Below, piece by piece: positions 25,161 through 32,981 of a stretch of 34,264 nucleotides of DNA; the stretch's first letter is position 1; each line of letters starts with the position of its first letter. Both the position numbers and the translations under genes were made by a program. The notes under the pieces were generated by a model. It searched no databases. It saw nothing but the letters and a program-made list of their open reading frames with translations, and was not told where the DNA came from. This DNA is from Saccharopolyspora rectivirgula DSM 43747 (lineage in GTDB: Bacteria; Actinomycetota; Actinomycetes; Mycobacteriales; Pseudonocardiaceae): the NCBI RefSeq assembly GCF_000497205.1, contig NZ_AYJW01000042.1:1-34264 (forward strand), written 5' to 3'.

Positions 25161-26051
25161 TCAATCGGACTTGACCGCCTGGATGTCCAGCTCGACCTTG
25201 AGGCTGGTCCCGATGGCGGCCAGTCCGCTGGCCAGCGCTTGGTTGTAGGTGATCTCGAAATCGTCCCGGCGCAGCTGGGTGGTGGCCGACGCGGACGCCC
25301 GGACACCGCCCCACGGGTCTTCGGTGACCCCGCCGAACTTGGTGTCCAGCAGCACCGGCTTGGTGACGCCCCGGAGCGTCAGCTCGCCCTCGATGTCCCA
25401 GCGGTCCCCGCCCCGGGGCCGGATGCGGGTGGAGCGGAAGGTGATCTCCGGGTACTGCGCCACGTTGAGGAAGTCCTCGTTGCGCAGGTGCTCGTCCCGC
25501 ATCCGGTTCGCGGTGTCGATGCTGGCCGCCTGGATCGCGACGGCGATCGAGGAGTCCTCGATCGGAGCACCGATGCGCACGTCCCCCGCGAACTCGGTGA
25601 ACCGGCCGTGGATGCTGCTGATCCCCAGGTGCCGGGCGGTGGCCCGGATCGAGGAGTGCACGGGGTCGATCTTCCACAACCCGGGGGCGGGCAGGTCGGC
25701 CCCACCGCTGCGGCGCAGCTCGACCGTGCCCAGCGAGGCCGCGCACCCCTGCTGCACCAGAGCGGTGCGGGCAGCCGGCTCGAACCCGACCGCGGTGATG
25801 ATCGCGGTGTAGGTCCCGGGCTCGAGCTGGGACGCCACCACCGTGCCGGAAGCATCGCCCTGCACCCGGGCGGCTTGCGTGCCCGTGCTGTCGATGACGG
25901 TCAGCACGGCTTCCGGCACCGGCCAGCCATCTCCGGAACAAACCGTGGCGGTGACCGCCCCGGCCGCCGAGTTCGTCATTACCCGGCCCTCCTGCATTTC
26001 GCTGTCCTCCATTGCCCCGCCGTTGCTCGACTCCCCGTGCACCAGGGTCAT
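25161..26051 (-). CDS. YceI-family protein with N-terminal carboxypeptidase-regulatory-like domain
   Basis: A 296-residue protein. Residues about 30-115 are a beta-sandwich repeat (AVTATVCSGDGWPVPEAVLT, GTVVASQLEPGTYTAIITA, GFEPAART), of the carboxypeptidase-D regulatory type. From about 122 comes a YceI domain: PGLWKIDPVHSSIRATARHL, the I..ASIDT..RD.HLR..DFL pattern (residues from IQAASIDTANRMRDEHLRN), and GELTLRGVTKPVLLD. YceI proteins are lipocalin-like and bind long isoprenoid chains. No signal peptide is evident, unlike E. coli YceI, so it should be cytoplasmic. The ATG at 26051 overlaps the stop of the MFS gene (ATGA), with GGAGGG upstream. The same repeat type occurs three times in the C-terminus of the co-transcribed transporter. 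Confidence 0.88.
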   Translation of the reverse strand: MTLVHGESSNGGAMEDSEMQEGRVMTNSAAGAVTATVCSGDGWPVPEAVLTVIDSTGTQAARVQGDASGTVVASQLEPGTYTAIITAVGFEPAARTALVQQGCAASLGTVELRRSGGADLPAPGLWKIDPVHSSIRATARHLGISSIHGRFTEFAGDVRIGAPIEDSSIAVAIQAASIDTANRMRDEHLRNEDFLNVAQYPEITFRSTRIRPRGGDRWDIEGELTLRGVTKPVLLDTKFGGVTEDPWGGVRASASATTQLRRDDFEITYNQALASGLAAIGTSLKVELDIQAVKSD

Positions 26052-28648
26052 TCACCCTCCGGGTAGCCGAGTTCGATGTCGTGGGTTCCTTGCTCACCGG
26101 ACAGCCGCAGCGCGGAAGCAGCCGGCGGGTAGCCGGTGGCGATCACCGTGTAGTCGCCGTCCGGGAGGTCGGTGAAGACGTACCGGCCCTCGGTGTCGGT
26201 GGTGGTCACGGCGACCACTCCGCCGTTCTCGTCCAGCAAGGTCACCCGGGCGTCGGGAATGGCGACGCCGAGGTTGGCCGAGCGGACCACACCGGTGAGC
26301 TGGACGCCGCCCTGCATGGCCACGTCCAAGGTGACCCGCTCCCCGTCGGCCACGGTGACCGGAGTGGCCACCGGTCGGTAGGCGGGGGCGGTGACGGTGA
26401 GCGCGTAGTCGCCACCAACCAGGTCGGCGAGCCGGTAGCGGCCGTCCGACCCCGTGGTGGTGGTGGCCACGACTTCCCCGCGGACGTCGGTGAGCACCAC
26501 GGTGGCGTCGGCGACCGGTTGGTCGCTGGCGTGCACCAGACCGGTCAGCTCGCCGGCCCCGATCATCCGCACGTCGTGCCGCACCGGCCGGTCGGCCACC
26601 ACGACCATCGACGCGCTCGGCTGGTAGCTGCCGCCGGAGGCGATCAGCACGTAGGTGCCGCCGTGCGGGACGTCGAGCCGGAACTCGCCGGCGCTGTCGG
26701 TGCGGGTGCGCTCCACCTGGCGCCCGTTGGCGTCGGTCAGGGTGAGCACGGCTCCCGGCACCGGGGTGCCGGCGGAGTCGTTCACCGTGCCGTGCACGAA
26801 CAGTCCGCCGCCGTTCTCGCCGCCGGTGTCCCGCAGGTCGCCGGTGACCAGCGCGTGCCGCGGGGCCCGCGACGCGGAACCCGAACCGTTGTTCGCAGAG
26901 TTATCCACACCATTGGCAACGGCCGCGATCGGCTGCGTTTGTGTACTGCTAGCCGGTGTTTTGCCTCCCCCTGCCGAGGTGTTGGCAGCCAAGTTATCCA
27001 CAGGTTGTGGGGACTTCTCCACAGCCTTCTCGGCAGTCACCGCGGACTCCTGTTCCTCGTGCACGTCGATCTTGGTGCGCAGCGGCACCTCCTTGATGAA
27101 CACCACCGCGACCAGCGTCACCACCGAGATGCAGGCGGAGATGAAGAAGATGTCACCGATCGCGTCGCCGTAGGCCGCCCGGACGATCGTCTGGATCGGC
27201 TCCGGGAGGCTGGCCACGTCCAGCGACCCCCCGCCGGTCTCACCGGCCGCCTGCGGCGGCATGCCCGGGAGCTTGGACAAGCCCTCCTGGACGTAGTCGC
27301 CGACCTTGTTGGCCAGGACCGCGCCGAGCACCGAGACACCGGCCGAACCACCGAGGGTCCGGAAGAAGGTGGCCACCGAGGTGACCGACCCCATGTCCCT
27401 GTCCTTGGCCGAGTTCTGCACGGCCAGCACCAGGTTCTGCATCAGCATGCCGACGCCGATGCCCATCAGCGCCAGGTAGCAGCCGACCAGGACCAGGTCG
27501 GTCTCGTGGTCCATGGTGCTCAGCAGCCCCATGGCCGCGATCATCACGATGGAGCCGGCGACCAGGAACGGCTTGATCTTGCCGGTGAACTTGGAGATGA
27601 CCAGACCGGAGATGGTGGTGGACAGGAACATCCCGAGCACCATCGGCAGGGTCATCAGACCGGCCTCGGTGGGCGTGTAGCCCCGGGAGATCTGGAAGTA
27701 CTGGCCGAGGAAGACCGCACCGCCGAACATCGCGGTACCGACGGCGACCATGCCGATCGTGGCCAGGGTGATCACCGAGTTGCGGAACATGTTCAACGGC
27801 ACGATCGGCTCGCTGAACTTGGACTCGATGATCACGGCGATGACCAGCATGACCACACCGGCGCCGACGTAGTAGCCGGTCTCGGCCGACCACCAGTCGA
27901 ACTCGTTGCCGGCCAGCGACACCCACACCAGCAGCAGGCTCACGCCGCCGACCAGGAACAGGGCGCCGAACCAGTCGATCTTCACCGGGCGCTTGACGAC
28001 CGGCAGCTTCAGCGTGGCCCCCAGCACGACCATCGCGAGCAGCGCGATCGGCACGGTGATCCAGAAGCACCAGCGCCAACCCAGCCAGTCCACGTCCACG
28101 ATCAGCCCGCCCAGCAGCGGACCGCTGACGGTCGCGACGGCGAACGCCGCCCCGATGAAACCGCTGTAGCGGCCGCGGTCCCGCGGCGGAACCATCGCGG
28201 CGATGACGACCTGCGCCAGCGCCTGAAGACCGCCCATGCCGATGCCCTGCAGGGCGCGGAAACCGATCAGCCACTCCATCGACTGCGAGAAGCCGCCCAG
28301 CACCGAGCCGGCCATGAAGATCACGATGGCCAACTGGTACAGCAGCTTCTTGCTGAACAGGTCGGAGAGCTTGCCCCAGATCGGCGTGCTGGCGGTGGAG
28401 GTCAGCAGCATCGCCGTGACCACCCAGGTGTACTGCCGCTGGGTGCCCTCCAGATCAGCGATGATGACGGGCAGGGCGTTCGAAACGATCGTCGAGCTGA
28501 GCACCGCGACCAGCAGTGCCAGCACCAGCCCCCACATCGCCCGCATGATCTGGCGCTGCGTCATCGGCGATTCCGAGGAAGTTCGCGGATCCTGCGGCGC
28601 GTCCTCCGCTGAATCCGCAACGGCTTCCCGGACCGTCGCGTTGGTCAT
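26048..28648 (-). CDS. DHA2-family MFS efflux transporter fused to three carboxypeptidase-regulatory-like repeats
   Basis: An 866-residue fusion. Residues about 30-535 are a drug:H+ antiporter of the 14-helix DHA2 type (EmrB/QacA relatives): motif A-like GKLSDLFSKKLLYQLAI, motif C-like VATVSGPLLGGLI, and 14 counted hydrophobic helices. Residues about 536-614 form a low-complexity Ser/Thr/Ala/Asn/Gly linker whose DNA is unusually A/T-rich in codon third positions. From 615 to 866 come three tandem beta-sandwich repeats of about 84 residues each (each with a GxV, PVPGAVLTLTD-like and G-xY-xLxVxA signature). An even helix number puts both termini in the cytoplasm, unusual for this repeat type. 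The ATG at 28648 overlaps the MarR stop (ATGA) with GGAAGGAG. Efflux is family inference; the substrate is unknown. Confidence 0.9.
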   Translation of the reverse strand: MTNATVREAVADSAEDAPQDPRTSSESPMTQRQIMRAMWGLVLALLVAVLSSTIVSNALPVIIADLEGTQRQYTWVVTAMLLTSTASTPIWGKLSDLFSKKLLYQLAIVIFMAGSVLGGFSQSMEWLIGFRALQGIGMGGLQALAQVVIAAMVPPRDRGRYSGFIGAAFAVATVSGPLLGGLIVDVDWLGWRWCFWITVPIALLAMVVLGATLKLPVVKRPVKIDWFGALFLVGGVSLLLVWVSLAGNEFDWWSAETGYYVGAGVVMLVIAVIIESKFSEPIVPLNMFRNSVITLATIGMVAVGTAMFGGAVFLGQYFQISRGYTPTEAGLMTLPMVLGMFLSTTISGLVISKFTGKIKPFLVAGSIVMIAAMGLLSTMDHETDLVLVGCYLALMGIGVGMLMQNLVLAVQNSAKDRDMGSVTSVATFFRTLGGSAGVSVLGAVLANKVGDYVQEGLSKLPGMPPQAAGETGGGSLDVASLPEPIQTIVRAAYGDAIGDIFFISACISVVTLVAVVFIKEVPLRTKIDVHEEQESAVTAEKAVEKSPQPVDNLAANTSAGGGKTPASSTQTQPIAAVANGVDNSANNGSGSASRAPRHALVTGDLRDTGGENGGGLFVHGTVNDSAGTPVPGAVLTLTDANGRQVERTRTDSAGEFRLDVPHGGTYVLIASGGSYQPSASMVVVADRPVRHDVRMIGAGELTGLVHASDQPVADATVVLTDVRGEVVATTTTGSDGRYRLADLVGGDYALTVTAPAYRPVATPVTVADGERVTLDVAMQGGVQLTGVVRSANLGVAIPDARVTLLDENGGVVAVTTTDTEGRYVFTDLPDGDYTVIATGYPPAASALRLSGEQGTHDIELGYPEGE
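26901..27023 (+). repeat. Cluster of DnaA-box-like 9-mers inside the MFS-fusion gene
   Basis: TTATCCACA, the perfect DnaA box, occurs at 26901-26909 and 26994-27002, and TTCTCCACA (one mismatch) at 27015-27023, all in the same orientation. They lie in the linker-coding part of the MFS-fusion gene. My rough estimate for perfect boxes in a 70% GC sequence of this length is well under one, so a cluster is notable. Whether DnaA binds is unknown. Confidence 0.6.
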
Positions 28649-29142
28649 CGAGCTCCTTCCTTCACCGACGGCTCGCTGCCGTCCTCCGCCCTGTCGATCA
28701 GGTAACGGCGAATGTCCGACATTGCTCTTTCCAGCAATTTGCCCAGTTCGAGGACCTCGTCGTCCTTCCAATCGGACAACGCGGCCTGAAGGACCTTGGC
28801 TTTGCGGCGTTCCAGTTCCGCGACCGCCCGTTCGCCGGCTTCGGTCGCTCGCAGCAGCGACACCCGACGATCGGCGGGGTCCGGTCGACGGGTGATCAGA
28901 CCTGCTTGTTCGAGCTGGCTCAGTTGCCGGCTCACCACCGAGGCGTCGACGACCCGGTGCTGAGCGAGCTCGCTGGCGCGGCACTCCCCGCGGATCACGA
29001 GTTCGGCGAGCAGACTTCCCGCCGCATAGGGGATCTCGGAGCTGAAGTGGCGATGCACCGCAGCTTGCTTGACTCCCAGCAGAGCTCGGAACGGGCGCAG
29101 GAACTCCTCGCAGGTTTCTATCTTCGGCCCCATGTCGCCCAT
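28645..29142 (-). CDS. MarR-family regulator of the MFS/YceI operon
   Basis: A 165-residue winged-helix regulator: MGPKIETCEEFLRPFRALLG, then SLLAELVIRGECRASELAQ, the recognition helix region VVDASVVSRQLSQLEQAGLI, and the wing TRRPDPADRRVSLLRATEAG. The start at 29142 (or 29133) is chosen because the longer frame to 29193 would run through the promoter. Its stop overlaps the transporter start by 4 bases, which makes it the first gene of a three-gene operon. MarR regulators usually repress their own efflux operon until a phenolic or hydrophobic compound binds; the promoter at 29164-29193 overlaid by inverted repeats fits that model. Confidence 0.9.
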   Translation of the reverse strand: MGDMGPKIETCEEFLRPFRALLGVKQAAVHRHFSSEIPYAAGSLLAELVIRGECRASELAQHRVVDASVVSRQLSQLEQAGLITRRPDPADRRVSLLRATEAGERAVAELERRKAKVLQAALSDWKDDEVLELGKLLERAMSDIRRYLIDRAEDGSEPSVKEGAR

Positions 29143-29161
29143 TTCATTTGGTTGCTGAACA

Positions 29162-29194
29162 CAACTATAAGAATTGTTAGTTGCACTCGGCAAC
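29162..29194 (-). promoter_or_regulatory. Promoter and overlapping MarR operator
   Basis: On the minus strand, TTGCCG (29188-29193) and TATAGT (29164-29169) are separated by 18 bases, a good sigma-70-type promoter. Two inverted repeats overlie it: CAACTA-N10-TAGTTG (29162-29183) and GTTGC-N5-GCAAC (29180-29194). Autorepression by the MarR protein is inferred from this overlap. Confidence 0.65.
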
Positions 29195-29296
29195 TTATTT
29201 TTGAAATGTGTTCTGATTCACGACGAGGGGTTGGCGCGGGCGGCCCCGGTGGGCGAGCAGCCCGCCGAAGAGAACCGGGGAGCGGCGTTCAGCCCG

Positions 29297-29806
29297 TCAG
29301 AAGAAGTCGTTCAGCCTGCTCAACAGCCGGGCCAGCTCCCGCAGGTCGTGCGTCGGCCAGTCGGCGAACCGCTTGCGCAAGTGCTTGCTGCGGACGGCCC
29401 GGGCGTGCGCCAACCGCTGCTGCCCCTCCTCGGAGAGCTGCAGCAACCGCGCCCGGCGGTCGTCCGGGTCCGGCACCCGCTCCAGCAGGCCCAGCTCCAC
29501 CAGGCTCGCCAACTGCCGGCTGATGGTGGACTTGTCCAGCCCGGTGCGCTCGGCCAGGTCCATCCCGCGCAGCGGACCAGCGTCCTGGATCAACAGCAGC
29601 AGCGCGTAGGAAGCGGGATCGAGCTTGGGGTGCACCACAGCGGCCGCCGTCGCGGAGAGGCTGCGAGCCCGCCGGAACAGCAGCATCAACTCCCGCTCCA
29701 CCGACTCGGCAGCCGCGCTGCGCTCCGGGGAGCCACCGAGTTCGCCGTTGCGCTGCTCTTCGCCCTGCTCGACCACGACCGCTCGCTCCGCTCCGCCGGT
29801 GCCCAT
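29297..29806 (-). CDS. Second MarR-family regulator
   Basis: A 169-residue winged-helix protein: ESVERELMLLFRRARSLSAT, LDPASYALLLLIQDAGPLRG, recognition-helix LDKSTISRQLASLVELGLLE, wing RVPDPDDRRARLLQLSEEG, and a helical C-terminus. It differs clearly from the regulator at 28645-29142. The ATG at 29806 follows TAGAGT by 8 bases; longer readings to 29929 extend into the divergent promoter. The divergent neighbour is the flavohemoprotein-like gene at 30071, a possible target. A weak GGGC/GCCC hairpin follows the stop, within 29143-29296. Confidence 0.88.
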   Translation of the reverse strand: MGTGGAERAVVVEQGEEQRNGELGGSPERSAAAESVERELMLLFRRARSLSATAAAVVHPKLDPASYALLLLIQDAGPLRGMDLAERTGLDKSTISRQLASLVELGLLERVPDPDDRRARLLQLSEEGQQRLAHARAVRSKHLRKRFADWPTHDLRELARLLSRLNDFF

Positions 29807-29814
29807 TTCGTCCA

Positions 29815-29820
29815 ACTCTA
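29815..29820 (-). promoter_or_regulatory. -10 element of the second MarR gene
   Basis: The minus strand reads TAGAGT, 8 bases, then ATG at 29806. The remaining divergent gap 29821-30070 contains no other element I can assign. Confidence 0.38.
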
Positions 29821-30070
29821 GGAAAGCCCGGACGACCGGCGGACGCCGGCCCGGGCCCGGGACCACCCCGCAGGTGTGCTGGACATTGCTCTGCGCATCC
29901 CGCTCCGGCCGGCGAAAACCGTGCATCATCTACAACTGGGAATCCTGGGACACCTGAAGGTGGCATCAAGGGATACACCGAGCTCAACAGCCACTATGGT
30001 CTCCCGTAGTCGGGGAGCCAGGTGCGCCGGTCAGCACAACCGCCAGCATGGAGAAGACTGCAGCCGAAAA

Positions 30071-31249
30071 ATGACAGCCAACGCCGTACCCACTCCCGAC
30101 CCCTCCCCGAACGACGAGGCACCCTCCAGCGGTGTCGCCCGGATGGTCCGGCTGATCCGCGAGAGCTGGGCTGTGGTCGAACCGCAGGCCGAGGAGGCCA
30201 CCAGGTACTTCTACAGCATCCTGTTCAGCATCTCCCCGCAAACCCGGGAGATGTTCCCGATCAACCTGGAGACGCAGCGCAACAGGCTGCTGCGCGCCCT
30301 GGCGCACTTCATCCAGATGGTCGACCGGCCGGACGAGCTGCTGCCGTTCCTCCACCAGCTCGGCCGCGACCACCGCAAGTTCGGCGTGGTGACCAGCCAC
30401 TACGAAGCGGTGGGCACCGCACTGCTGGCGGCGATCAAGAAGTACTCCGGGGACGCCTGGACCCCGCAGGTGGAGCGGGCGTGGGCCGAGGCCTACACCG
30501 TGATGGCCTCCGCCATGACCGAAGCCGCGTCCAACGACCCCGGCCCCGCCTGGTACAACGGCGAAGTCATCGACCACCAGCGGCTCAGCTGGGACATCGC
30601 GGTGATCCGGATCCGCACCGAATACCCGGTGCCCTACGCGCCGGGCCAGTACGTGAGCGTGGAAACACCGCAGCGCCCCCGGCTGTGGCGCTACCTGTCC
30701 CCGGCCAACGCCCCGGACGAGGACGGGCTGCTGGAATTCCACGTGCGCGCGGTCCAAGGCGGCTGGGTCAGCCGCGCCCTGGTGCACCACACCCGCCCCG
30801 GTGACCAGTGGCGGATCGGCGCCCCGATGGGCCGGATGACGGTGGACCGGGAGAACAGCCCCGACGTCCTGATGATCGCCGGCGGCACCGGCCTGGCCCC
30901 GATGCGGGCCATCATCCAGGACCTCGCCCAGTACGGCACCAACCCGAACGTGCACCTGTTCTACGGCGGCCGCACCCCGGAAGACCTCTACGACCTGGAA
31001 GCCATGCAGCAGGTGATGGTGAGCAACCCGTGGTTGACGGTGACCCCGGTGGTGGAGACCGGCGCGGACACCGTTTACGGCGCCGAGTCCGGGACCCTGG
31101 CCGAAGCGGTGACCAAGCACGGGGCCTGGGAAGACCGGGACGTGCTGGTCAGCGGTTCTCCGGAGATGATCCGGGCGACGATCTCCCGACTGCTGGTGGC
31201 GGGCACCCCGCTCGACCACATCCGCTACGACCCGTTCACAACGGACTGA
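30071..31249 (+). CDS. Flavohemoprotein-like globin/FAD/NAD oxidoreductase (type II flavohemoglobin-like)
   Basis: A 392-residue protein. Residues about 20-155 are a globin domain: FYSILFSISPQTREMFP (B-C region) and LGRDHRKFGVVTSHYEAVG with likely proximal heme ligand H101. Residues about 160-260 are the FAD-binding domain; R207-Y208-L209-S210 stands where R-x-Y-S is usual. Residues about 264-392 are the NAD-binding domain with IAGGTGLAPMRAII and VLVSGSPEMIRATIS. Canonical flavohemoglobins detoxify NO; the mycobacterial relative Rv0385 belongs to a 'type II' class reported to lack that activity and to act as a D-lactate-linked reductase (from memory). The ATG at 30071 lacks a strong ribosome site. 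The position beyond clpB matches Rv0385. Confidence 0.88.
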   Translation: MTANAVPTPDPSPNDEAPSSGVARMVRLIRESWAVVEPQAEEATRYFYSILFSISPQTREMFPINLETQRNRLLRALAHFIQMVDRPDELLPFLHQLGRDHRKFGVVTSHYEAVGTALLAAIKKYSGDAWTPQVERAWAEAYTVMASAMTEAASNDPGPAWYNGEVIDHQRLSWDIAVIRIRTEYPVPYAPGQYVSVETPQRPRLWRYLSPANAPDEDGLLEFHVRAVQGGWVSRALVHHTRPGDQWRIGAPMGRMTVDRENSPDVLMIAGGTGLAPMRAIIQDLAQYGTNPNVHLFYGGRTPEDLYDLEAMQQVMVSNPWLTVTPVVETGADTVYGAESGTLAEAVTKHGAWEDRDVLVSGSPEMIRATISRLLVAGTPLDHIRYDPFTTD

Positions 31250-31309
31250 GCCGGCACCCGCTGGTCGCGAATCCCTCCGATCAGGATTCGCCAGCGGGTG
31301 CCGGCTCAG
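31246..31309. terminator. Large bidirectional terminator between flavohemoprotein and hspR
   Basis: A perfect 19-bp stem (31246-31264 with 31291-31309) topped by a second 7-bp stem (31268-31274 with 31284-31290) after a 3-base bulge. It includes the stop codon of the upstream gene (31247-31249) and ends 19 bases from the hspR stop. It serves two convergent units. There is no long U-tract. Confidence 0.78.
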
Positions 31310-31327
31310 CCGAGCAGCAGGACCGGA

Positions 31328-31795
31328 TCACCTCTTGCGGTGCGGCTTCCAGACCACCAGCGCGGTTTCCTGGCGGACCGGCACCAGGTCCCGGCGGTAG
31401 GAGGCGTGCACCTGCGCCGCGGCCTGCTCCGCCGCGGCGTGCGCGGCGGCGAGCTCCTCGGTCAGCTCCTGGACCTTCGCGCGGAGTTCGACGAGCTCGT
31501 TCTCCAGCTCGATGATCCGCTTGATCCCGGCGAGGTTGACGCCTTCTTCCTGGGAGAGCCGCTGGACCTCCCGCAGCAGGGCGATGTCGCGCAAGGAGTA
31601 CCGGCGACCGCCGGCGGGAGTGCGGCCGGGAGACACCAGGCCCATCCGGTCGTAACTGCGCAGCGTCTGGGCGTGCAAGCCGGCCATTTCCGCCGCCACC
31701 GAGATGACGAACATGGGGGTGTTCTCATCGGTGCCCGGCGGAAATCCCACCGACCCGAGCGGCATACCTGGCTGCGACGTGCGACGACGGGCCAT
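31328..31795 (-). CDS. hspR: Heat-shock repressor HspR (MerR family)
   Basis: A 155-residue protein with a MerR-type helix-turn-helix: MFVISVAAEMAGLHAQTLRS, YDRMGLVSPGRTPAGGRRYS, RDIALLREVQRLSQEEGVNL, then a coiled-coil helix (IIELENELVELRAKVQELTE) and a basic C-terminus ending KPHRKR. HspR binds HAIR elements and represses dnaK, clpB and others, with DnaK as co-repressor. The ATG at 31795 follows GGGAGGTAG, 3 bases after the dnaJ stop; M28 (MFVISV) is an alternative start. It is the last gene of the dnaK operon, which gives negative autoregulation. The operator at 24940-24960 links it to clpB in the same window. Confidence 0.95.
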   Translation of the reverse strand: MARRRTSQPGMPLGSVGFPPGTDENTPMFVISVAAEMAGLHAQTLRSYDRMGLVSPGRTPAGGRRYSLRDIALLREVQRLSQEEGVNLAGIKRIIELENELVELRAKVQELTEELAAAHAAAEQAAAQVHASYRRDLVPVRQETALVVWKPHRKR

Positions 31796-31798
31796 GGA

Positions 31799-32956
31799 CT
31801 ACCTCCCGAGCATCTCGTTCAGCTCCCGACGCGGGTCCTGGTCGGCGGTCGCCTTGGCGTACTCCTCCAGAGCTCTGGCCGCCTTCCCATCCAGTTTGGA
31901 CGGAACGGCGACCTGCAACGTCACCAGGAGATCCCCGCGGCTGCCGTCCTTCTTCCGCACACCCTCACCACGCACCCGGAAGGTGCGGCCGTTGCTGGTG
32001 CCCGGCGCGACCCGCAACGTGACCTTCCCGTCCAAAGTCGGCACCGTCACCCTAGTGCCCAGGGCCAACTCCGGGAAGGTGACCGGAACGGTCAGGGTGA
32101 GATCATCACCGGAACGTCCGAACACCTTGTGCGGGCTGACGTGCACGACCACGTACAGGTCGCCGGCAGCGGCCCCGTTGCGCCCCGGCTCGCCCTGGCC
32201 GGCCAACCGGATGCGCTGCCCGTCGTCCACACCAGGCGGAATCCGAACGGTCAGGGTGCGGCTCCGCGTGCTCACCCCTTCCCCGCGGCACTCCGGGCAC
32301 GGGGTGTCGATAATCTGACCGCGTCCCCGGCAGTCCGGGCACGGCTCGCTGAAGGCGAACGCGCCCTGGTTGCGGGTGACCAGCCCGGCGCCCGCGCACG
32401 TCGGGCAGATGTGGGTGCGGGTGCCCGGCTTGGCGCCGGAGCCGCGACAGGTGCCGCACGTGGCGGGGCTGGACAGCCGCAGCGGAACGGTGGCCCCGCG
32501 CACCGCCTCGGTGAAGTCGATCCGGACCTCGGTCTCCACGTCGGCCCCGCGCCGCGGCCGGTTCGCGGTGCCCGCCCCGCGCCGGTTGCCGAACAGGTTG
32601 CCGAACAGGTCGCCGAGGCCGCCGGCTCCGGTCTGGCCGAACAGGTCGCCGATGTCGAACCCACCGGCACCCGGGCCGCCGAAACCGCCGAACCCCCCGG
32701 TTCCGGAGAAGCCCCCGGAACCGAACAGCCGCCGGGCTTCGTCGTACTGCCTGCGCTTCTCCGGGTCGGAGAGCACCCCGTAAGCTTCCGAAATCGCCTT
32801 GAACTTGGCTTCCGCCTGGGCGTTTCCGGGGTTGGCGTCCGGGTGGTTCTCCCGGGCCAGCTTGCGGTACGCCTTCTTGATCTCCTCCTGGGAAGCGTCA
32901 GGAGAGACGCCCAGCTCGGCGTAGAAATCCTTGTCCAACCATTCCCGCGCGCTCAC
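31799..32956 (-). CDS. dnaJ: Co-chaperone DnaJ
   Basis: A 385-residue type I Hsp40. The J domain (1 to about 75) has [20 protein letters not shown] and the HPD triad in [11 protein letters not shown], which stimulates DnaK ATPase. A Gly/Phe-rich stretch follows ([19 protein letters not shown]). The zinc region has four CxxCxGxG-type repeats beginning [24 protein letters not shown] and CPECRGEG. The C-terminal substrate-binding domain follows. The GTG at 32956 has AGGAGGGACG upstream. It sits 25 bases after grpE and before hspR. The length and operon position fit the actinobacterial DnaJ1. Confidence 0.96.
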   Translation of the reverse strand: MSAREWLDKDFYAELGVSPDASQEEIKKAYRKLARENHPDANPGNAQAEAKFKAISEAYGVLSDPEKRRQYDEARRLFGSGGFSGTGGFGGFGGPGAGGFDIGDLFGQTGAGGLGDLFGNLFGNRRGAGTANRPRRGADVETEVRIDFTEAVRGATVPLRLSSPATCGTCRGSGAKPGTRTHICPTCAGAGLVTRNQGAFAFSEPCPDCRGRGQIIDTPCPECRGEGVSTRSRTLTVRIPPGVDDGQRIRLAGQGEPGRNGAAAGDLYVVVHVSPHKVFGRSGDDLTLTVPVTFPELALGTRVTVPTLDGKVTLRVAPGTSNGRTFRVRGEGVRKKDGSRGDLLVTLQVAVPSKLDGKAARALEEYAKATADQDPRRELNEMLGR

Positions 32957-32981
32957 CGGACGTCCCTCCTTTCAGCCCTGA

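Noticed and set aside
26012-28612. An 866-codon open frame on the plus strand
   Set aside because: It is antisense to the MFS-fusion gene and consists of His/Gln/Asp/Arg-rich low-complexity sequence.
29143-29193. Longer N-terminus of the first MarR gene, starting at 29193
   Set aside because: It would run through the TTGCCG-N18-TATAGT promoter and inverted repeats. The ATG at 29142 is more consistent.
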